NCBI GenBank assembly: GCA_026898455.1
Contig: JAPKLW010000795.1
Span: forward strand, 42,712 to 106,711
Source of the DNA: Plectranthus barbatus
Taxonomy: Eukaryota; Streptophyta; Magnoliopsida; Lamiales; Lamiaceae
Direction: 5' to 3'
Length of the DNA stretch: 64,000 bases
A model generated the notes under the pieces. The model was not told the DNA's origin and searched no databases. It saw only the letters and a list, made by a program, of their open reading frames with translations. Numbering within the stretch: position 1 is the first letter of the stretch; each line of letters begins with the position of its first letter. Shown piece by piece: positions 58,574 through 64,000 of the stretch. The position numbers and the translations under genes are program-made.

Positions 58574-60754
58574 ATGGTAAGTTTGTTTCTTGTTGAATTT
58601 AATTTTTATGTATGTTCAAATTTTATTTTGTTCGAATTCTATGTTAGTTCTAATAGTGTATGAATTGATTTTTTTATGTTTGAATTATGGGATTGATGTT
58701 TTGTATTTAATGTTTTGTATGGATAGAATATTGTTAATGATATCTTGTCATTTTTTTTGTTTATTCTTAATGATATCGTGTCATTTTGGTGATGACTTGA
58801 ACTTTGTAATTTTGCTATTGTTTATTTCATTAGAATATTTTAGTAATTGTGATTTAAAATAATTTATAGATTTAATATTATTTGTGCAGGTTGAATTTAT
58901 TAGACCGCGTTTACGTAGCGTAAATTGTAAGGTTAATTTATGTACGAAGGTGACTTTATTGGATACAATTAACAGTATGTTGTATTCATTAGGGAGTGAC
59001 GATTTGGTTGATGAGTTTAAGAATGGACCGTTTGGTAAACTTTTAATTTGGAGGGAAAATGGAGCTAGTGCCTCTCAACCATTAGTACGACTTTTAAGTT
59101 ATCAAATTAGTAGTCCGGACCCTAATGCTTTATGGTTTCATATTGGTGGGCGGACTATTAGTTTTGGGGTGGGTGAGTTTGCATTAGTTACTGGTTTGAA
59201 TTTTGGATCTTCTGATTTTGATCCTTGTGGTACCCACGATCCTTCTGAAACATCGGTGTATATGTTGTTCTGTGGTGGTAAATCTATCACAGCTAAAGAC
59301 TTATTACTGATATTTAAGAATGCTAAAGTTCGAAGGAATAACCACGAGTTGTATTTAAGAGTGGCTAATATATTAGCCATGTGGGTTTTTGTTTTAGGGT
59401 ATTCAGAAAAACGTCAGATCGAGAGTTGGGTTTTTGTTTTGGAAGATAATTGGGGTAGGTGGAACAATTTTCCGTGGGGGGGGGGTATGCTTATAAGTCA
59501 TTAACCTACTATTTAGATCAAGCTCCCGTGCAGATAGAAGCAAAAGGGACACTTAATTTGGGCGGTCCAATTTGGACTCTACAGGTATAATTTTAATTTT
59601 GTAATGTATTTATAAAAAATTTCTTGTAATAATGATGTTTTATCTGTAATGTAATACATGAATTTGTAGGTGTGGGCCTATGAGGCTATTCCGTTGTTGG
59701 GCGCTTACTGTGCCAACTTGATAGCCCCGAGTAATCTCCCTCGATTTACGAAGTGGTTGTTCAAGAGGCCAGCTAAGATCGATTGGGTTTCTTTCTTTGA
59801 GGAAGAAGAGGTATAAAGGTAAATTGTATGCTTATGAAGTTAATATTTTTCTAACTATAATTTGTTTTACTGCAGAGAGAAGTCTTCACCAACCTGATCC
59901 CATTTGAAGTTGAACAAAACTCTTTGTACTATCGGTCTTCTCAGATGTCTGATTGTTTAAGTGTTAATTTCCGATTCCCAGAGAACCCGATACGTACATT
60001 GGGAAATAGAGATGATGGAGCAGAGGGGTCTCGAGGACAGGGGTCTCGAGCAGAGGGGTCTCGAGGACAGGGGTCCCGTGGAGAGCAGGGGCATAGTCAG
60101 AATCAGGGTGATGAGGGTCATGGGTATGATGAGGGTCAAGGTGGTGAGGATCATGAGGATGAGGGTATACAACATGATGAGGGTATACAACATGATGAGG
60201 GGCATACTGAGGGTCGTAGAGACATAGCAGTACACTCTCCATCTCAGGGGCAGGGATCGAGAGCGTCTCATAGGCGCACTCGTTCTAGGAGAGATAGGGG
60301 GTCATCTAGTGGGGATTCACGAGATTCTAGGAGGTATCGACATTCTCAGTCTTTTATGGATAGGGTTCGTGCAGTTGTCACTAAGGCTATTGATGCAGCA
60401 GTGCCCAGGGCAGTGCAGAGGGGAGTTGATGCTGCAGTGAACAATGCACTTACTGAAAGGGTTATCCCTCACGTGACCAGGGTAGTGACAGATTTCCTCA
60501 ATTCGGTCAGATGTGGGAGCCGTACAGATGCTGGTGTGCATGCACAGAGGGGGGAGCCCAGACCGAGTTCTCCCCACCAGTCTCCTTCTAGACATTCTAT
60601 ATCCCGACATGGGATGCATATAGAGGACGATGGACCGTCCCACCAGGTTCGAGATGATAGACAGACCGACCTGCTTGAGACTGAGGACAACTACACTTCG
60701 TATGTGTTTCTGATCTACAAATACTGCATTTTTTACGAGCGCGCAGTCTACTAG
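58574..60754 (+). CDS. MULE2 second gene: DUF1985-domain protein, frameshifted in a G run
   Basis: Exons are inferred at 58574-58576 (ATG only), 58890-59584, 59670-59810 and 59876-60754. Exon 2 holds the DUF1985-type core (LWFHIGGRTISFGVGEFALV, then TGLNFG). Exon 4 encodes a Gly/Glu/Asp/His-rich repeat (60010-60210), an S/R-rich segment (SHRRTRSRRDR) and an Ala-rich helix (AVNNALTERV). DUF1985 occurs in plant Mutator-like elements, often with ULP1 proteases; no protease is seen here. A run of ten G (59475-59485) shifts the frame, whereas MULE1 keeps the frame with GAYAYKSL at this point. The break could be a real mutation or an assembly error. The last 158 bases overlap the transposase exon on the other strand. 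Its role is unknown. Confidence 0.7.
60010..60210. repeat. Coding low-complexity repeats in the DUF1985 gene
   Basis: Units such as GGGGTCTCGAGGACAG (60027-60090) and GAGGGTATACAACATGAT (60162-60196) repeat in tandem. They encode an EGSRGQGSR-type and an EGIQHD-type repeat. Confidence 0.8.
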
Positions 60755-63351
60755 TAGATGTATGCTCTGCACCGGAAGGCCTTCGACTATTCCTCGGACG
60801 ACCAGCTTGACGTCTAATATTCGGAGGTAAAACTAAGAGTGATGCTGCCTCGTTGGAAACCTCCCACTCATCTTGAGGCCGAAGCGAATTGACAGTTCCA
60901 GCATAAATCTCGCGCCAATTACTAGTCTTATAGTAACTATTGACATAGTCGTACAGGTTCACTCCGGTGTAACTGCCAAAATATTAAAAATTGTAGTGCA
61001 GACTTAGTTTATTATTAAATAACAAAAGCATAATAATTGAATTCATACCGAATCGCATCCATGGCATGTGAGCATGGCATGAGGTCCAATTGAAACTCAC
61101 GGCATTCACAAGTGCAGTCCGACAGATCAACCTTCCAAGTCCTTTCTTCGTCGCTAACCTTGAATTTAGTGTCGGAGATTAACACCACTTGATGTGAACA
61201 TGCTATGTCGGAGAGTGGAGCAATCTTCTGCCATGCTTCCTCAGTTAAATCATCAGTTCTTGCATTAGCCTTTGCTCGCCTCTGATCGAACCATTGTTCG
61301 AGTATTCCTCGATAAGTGTCAATAATAGAGCACACAGGCAACCGTCGAGCTTCCAGCAACCTTGCATTGAAAACTTCAGCTGCATTTGAAGTCAAGAAAC
61401 TGTAGCGGCGGACTGGGCATTTCGACCTGGACCACCGTTCAGGACCCACTGAAATGAGCTTCTCGTAAGCAGCAGGTTTTGATTGTCGAATCTGATCTAT
61501 GGCCTGCCTATAGCTCGACAAACGATACGAATAAGCAGCACGGTGGTACAACTTCACAATGGTCGGACCATAGGTTGTCAATTTATTCTGGAGATGATAA
61601 AAACAATATCCGTGTGTCGTACCCGGATATATTATGTTGACTGCATTTCCGATGCTAACGTGCTGGTCTGATACGATCAACAGTTGATCGCTGACTGCAA
61701 AAGACATCCTCAATCGAGAGAGAAACCAGGTCCAAGTCTCATCATTCTCGATTGGCCCAACACCAATAGCTAGTGGAAAAACATTTTCATTGCCATCTTT
61801 CGTAACTGCAACTAGTAAGATGCCTTTGCTTCTTCCCTTCAAGTGCGTGCCATCAATAACAATGACTTGTCTCAACAAGCCATTATTGAAAGCTATTCTT
61901 GACACACCGAGTGCAACGAAACAATGTCGGAATGTTCCATCTGGTGCAATATCCAGATCTGTGATCGTGCCAGGATTGTACTCCTGAAGCACCTCAAGAT
62001 ATCTAGGCAAGACCTTAAAGGAATCGGCTATACTGCCATACATCAGGGAAATAGCTGCATTTCTAGATCGCAAGGCAACACCATAACTCGCTCGAATACC
62101 AAAGTTTCGTTGCAGTTCGGCCATTATTGCTTTTGGTTTGATGATTTGCCCTTGGCGACGCATCATCCGGGCAAAATACGCAGCCACCACTTTCGAACGA
62201 ATATTTCTGGATCCAATGCCCGCAAGGTTCAACATGCAACTATGATTTGGTTGAAAGTGGCGGACAATCCAGCAACCATCCCTACACCTCGCTCGTATAT
62301 GAAACGTACAGTTCTCGTTTCGTTTGCAAATATAATCAACACGGGTGCTATCAGACTTCTTCACTTTAAACTCTTGTCGGTGCTCCATATGCCACAGACC
62401 AACTGCAATTAGCAAATCGTCTTTCTTCCAAAATAGGGCACCCAAACTCAATTCCTGATCAAGTATGGCTGCCACATCTCTCACAACAGGTGCCTCGGAC
62501 GTATCCAATGGCATGACTGGAACGAGCCAATTATTCATATCACCTGTAATTTGACAACTTTCTGGTACGGGATTGGTAGGCATAAGATTCGAAATAAAAG
62601 AACTCATGTCGCCAGCTGATCTTATCCATGCAGAAAATTCTGCAACTGTGCAACCCATCAAGAAATTCTCACCTTCATTATCGGAATCAGATCCAGATCC
62701 AGATCCAGATGAGACTGAGTCAAGATCAGCCTCCTCGTCTTCTTCCTCTTCCACCACACCACCATCAGTTCGTGTGTGATATTCAGGATTGAATCCAGCC
62801 TCCTCATCTTCGGTCTGAACATCGTAGCTCGCTTCATTAGGCTCTTCATGGACTTCATCGTTTAAGTCAGGAATATGTGAACCCCGACTTCCACCTTGAG
62901 AACCCATATCAAAATGCATGGAAGATGAAAATCTTTGAAGTTCTTCTGCAGTTGGACTGTAATTCACATACGGTTGTGGACTCAGTGAGGATATGAACAG
63001 GATGTAGGGGGATGGCTCCCGTTGAGAAGTGCCAACACCAGTGTCGATTGTAGGATTCATAATAATATAAATATCAGGCTCCGAGTACAAACGGAACAGT
63101 CGCTGCAGCTCGCCATTCTCCGTCAGCAATGAGGCTCCATTTCTGCCGCTACGAGTTTGAGATGTAAAATATATATTGTACTCACCTCGAATATTTTCTG
63201 CATCAAGAATCATCTGGATGCTGCTTCTCAAGGCAGCTATTGATATATTGGTCGTTGATAAGTAAATCAATCGTTCATTCTCGCCAATATAGTGCCACGA
63301 TTGATCGAACTGACCATTGTAGTGCAAAAATAGGTTGCACCAATTCTCCAT
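60597..63351 (-). CDS. MULE2 mudrA-like transposase, intact
   Basis: A DDE transposase for Mutator-type cut-and-paste transposition. There are two exons on the minus strand, 63351-61049 and 60972-60597, with a GT-AG intron, giving 892 residues without a stop. From the N-terminus: a conserved start (MENWCN), an acidic linker (about 180-235), a MuDR-type domain with Cys/His residues (about 310-390), and the MULE DDE core with Asp near 498 (VIDGTHLKG), Asp near 560 (IVSDQH) and Glu near 660 (AAEVFNARL). A SWIM zinc finger follows (CTCEC near 747, CSH near 758), then a C-terminal CCHC knuckle in exon 2 (CSICRSETHTKCSC), typical of MURA proteins. The MULE1 copy confirms the intron position. The 3' coding end overlaps the DUF1985 gene. 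Confidence 0.92.
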
Positions 63352-63360
63352 TACGAAGTG

Positions 63361-63480
63361 TCAAAAGTGAATAATTGAGAGAGAGAGCGTAAGAAAAAGA
63401 TGAGATAATTTTTGCAAGTGTCGAAAGTGAGTAAGTGATAGAGAGAGCGTAAGAAAAAGATGAGAGAATTTTTGCAAGTT
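63361..63480. repeat. Tandem 60-base repeat upstream of the MULE2 transposase
   Basis: Two exact-length units, 63361-63420 and 63421-63480, differ at a few bases (GAGAGAGCGTAAGAAAAAGA in each). Confidence 0.95.
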
Positions 63481-63563
63481 TCTGGTGTACGCAAGTTTGC
63501 AAATCAATTGAATTATATAAAGTAAAGTTACGTATATGATTCAATGAATGGATTCAAAGTCTA

Positions 63564-63692
63564 CAAAAAATAATTGATGTAATTGATTACTGCAGTACAA
63601 AATAGGTCGATTCTTACTGTTTTTTTCAAAAAATAATTGATGGAATTGAATAGTGCAGTACAAAATAGGTCGATTGTTACTGTTTTTTTCAA
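63564..63692. repeat. Second tandem repeat upstream of the MULE2 transposase
   Basis: Two units of about 63 bases share AATAATTGATG, GCAGTACAAAATAGGTCGA and TTACTGTTTTTTTC. Confidence 0.9.
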
Positions 63693-63849
63693 AAAAATTA
63701 ACAAGTTGGCATGCATGTGTCTGCATCGCAATGTACGACTTATTTGTATTCACACATCTACTCAATAATTTATTCATTTCAGGAAACAAAAATTTAGAAA
63801 GAAAAAATCAACTCAAAAAGATGTAGGGATCAATTTAAAATAAAGAAAA

Positions 63850-64000
63850 TTGGAATCAGGACCACGGTCAGACCGGGTCAGGACCGTTTCCTGGCCGGTC
63901 ATCACCAAGATGAACCGGTCATCACCATTGTAAAAAAAAAAATTATGCATCTTCGGTTTCCTGGCCGGTCAGCACCATTCTGAACCGGTCAGGAGCAATA
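63850..64000. repeat. Right arm of MULE2: GGTCAGGACCG-type repeats
   Basis: ACGGTCAGACC, GGTCAGGACCG, CTGGCCGGTCATCACC and GAACCGGTCAGG recur, inverted relative to the left arm words. The arm runs off the window. Confidence 0.8.

Larger units (their letters stand above)
57896..64000 (-). mobile_element. MULE2: well-preserved two-gene Mutator-like element
   Basis: The left terminus (near 57896-57970) matches the right terminus of MULE1. It carries a minus-strand mudrA-like transposase and a plus-strand DUF1985-type gene facing it tail to tail. GGTCCTGACCGG-type repeat arms lie inside both ends (58150-58380 and 63850-64000). The right terminus lies beyond the window, so the target duplication cannot be checked. 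Confidence 0.85.

Noticed and set aside
60317..60772. Minus-strand frame of 151 codons
   Set aside because: It is a shadow of the DUF1985 exon; the supported minus-strand coding here is only the transposase exon 60597-60972.

Overview
This is nuclear DNA from a flowering plant, most likely a eudicot. The evidence is AT-rich intergenic DNA, GT-AG introns, plant gene families (pectinesterases, a MYB-CC factor, a LECRKS2-type receptor kinase) and a dense load of plant transposons: Mutator-like, hAT, CACTA, Stowaway, Athila-like and Copia elements plus solo LTRs. The species cannot be named from the sequence. No rRNA, functional tRNA or CRISPR array was seen.

Left flank (1-15 kb). A decayed Mutator-like element (MULE1) fills about 1521-14293 and probably continues left of the window. 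It holds a transposase pseudogene reading right and a second, convergent gene with a DUF1985-like domain reading left. Other elements are nested in it: a palindromic hAT-like element (1-1520) in its left arm, an Athila-like LTR element with only gag-protease (5490-12675) in the second gene, and a small hAT element (13446-14012) in its right arm.

Gene island (16.6-32.2 kb). There are two pectinesterases on the same strand with identical central exon lengths (16620-17972 and 24849-26721), a MYB-CC transcription factor of the UNE16/PHL type (27256-29510), and a convergent intronless double-kinase gene of the LECRKS2 type (29786-32245). The pectinesterases would act on cell-wall pectin, the MYB-CC protein in the nucleus, and the kinase in the cytoplasm or at the membrane. 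Nothing here links them into one pathway.

Transposon graveyard (32.2-57.8 kb). A CACTA element (35614-about 41495) has lost its right end and runs into a Copia polyprotein relic (41500-47460). Solo LTRs and a Mutator-type MITE interrupt both, several with perfect target-site duplications. A broken LRR receptor kinase exon block lies at 47635-48640. Stowaway, hAT and Mutator MITEs are scattered throughout.

Right end (57.9-64 kb). A second, much better preserved member of the MULE1 family (MULE2) lies in the opposite orientation. Its transposase is intact across two exons (892 codons). The convergent DUF1985 gene overlaps the transposase's last coding exon on the opposite strand. MULE2 serves as the reference for reading MULE1's decay. 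This two-gene, tail-to-tail, antisense-overlapping Mutator architecture is the most interesting system in the window.
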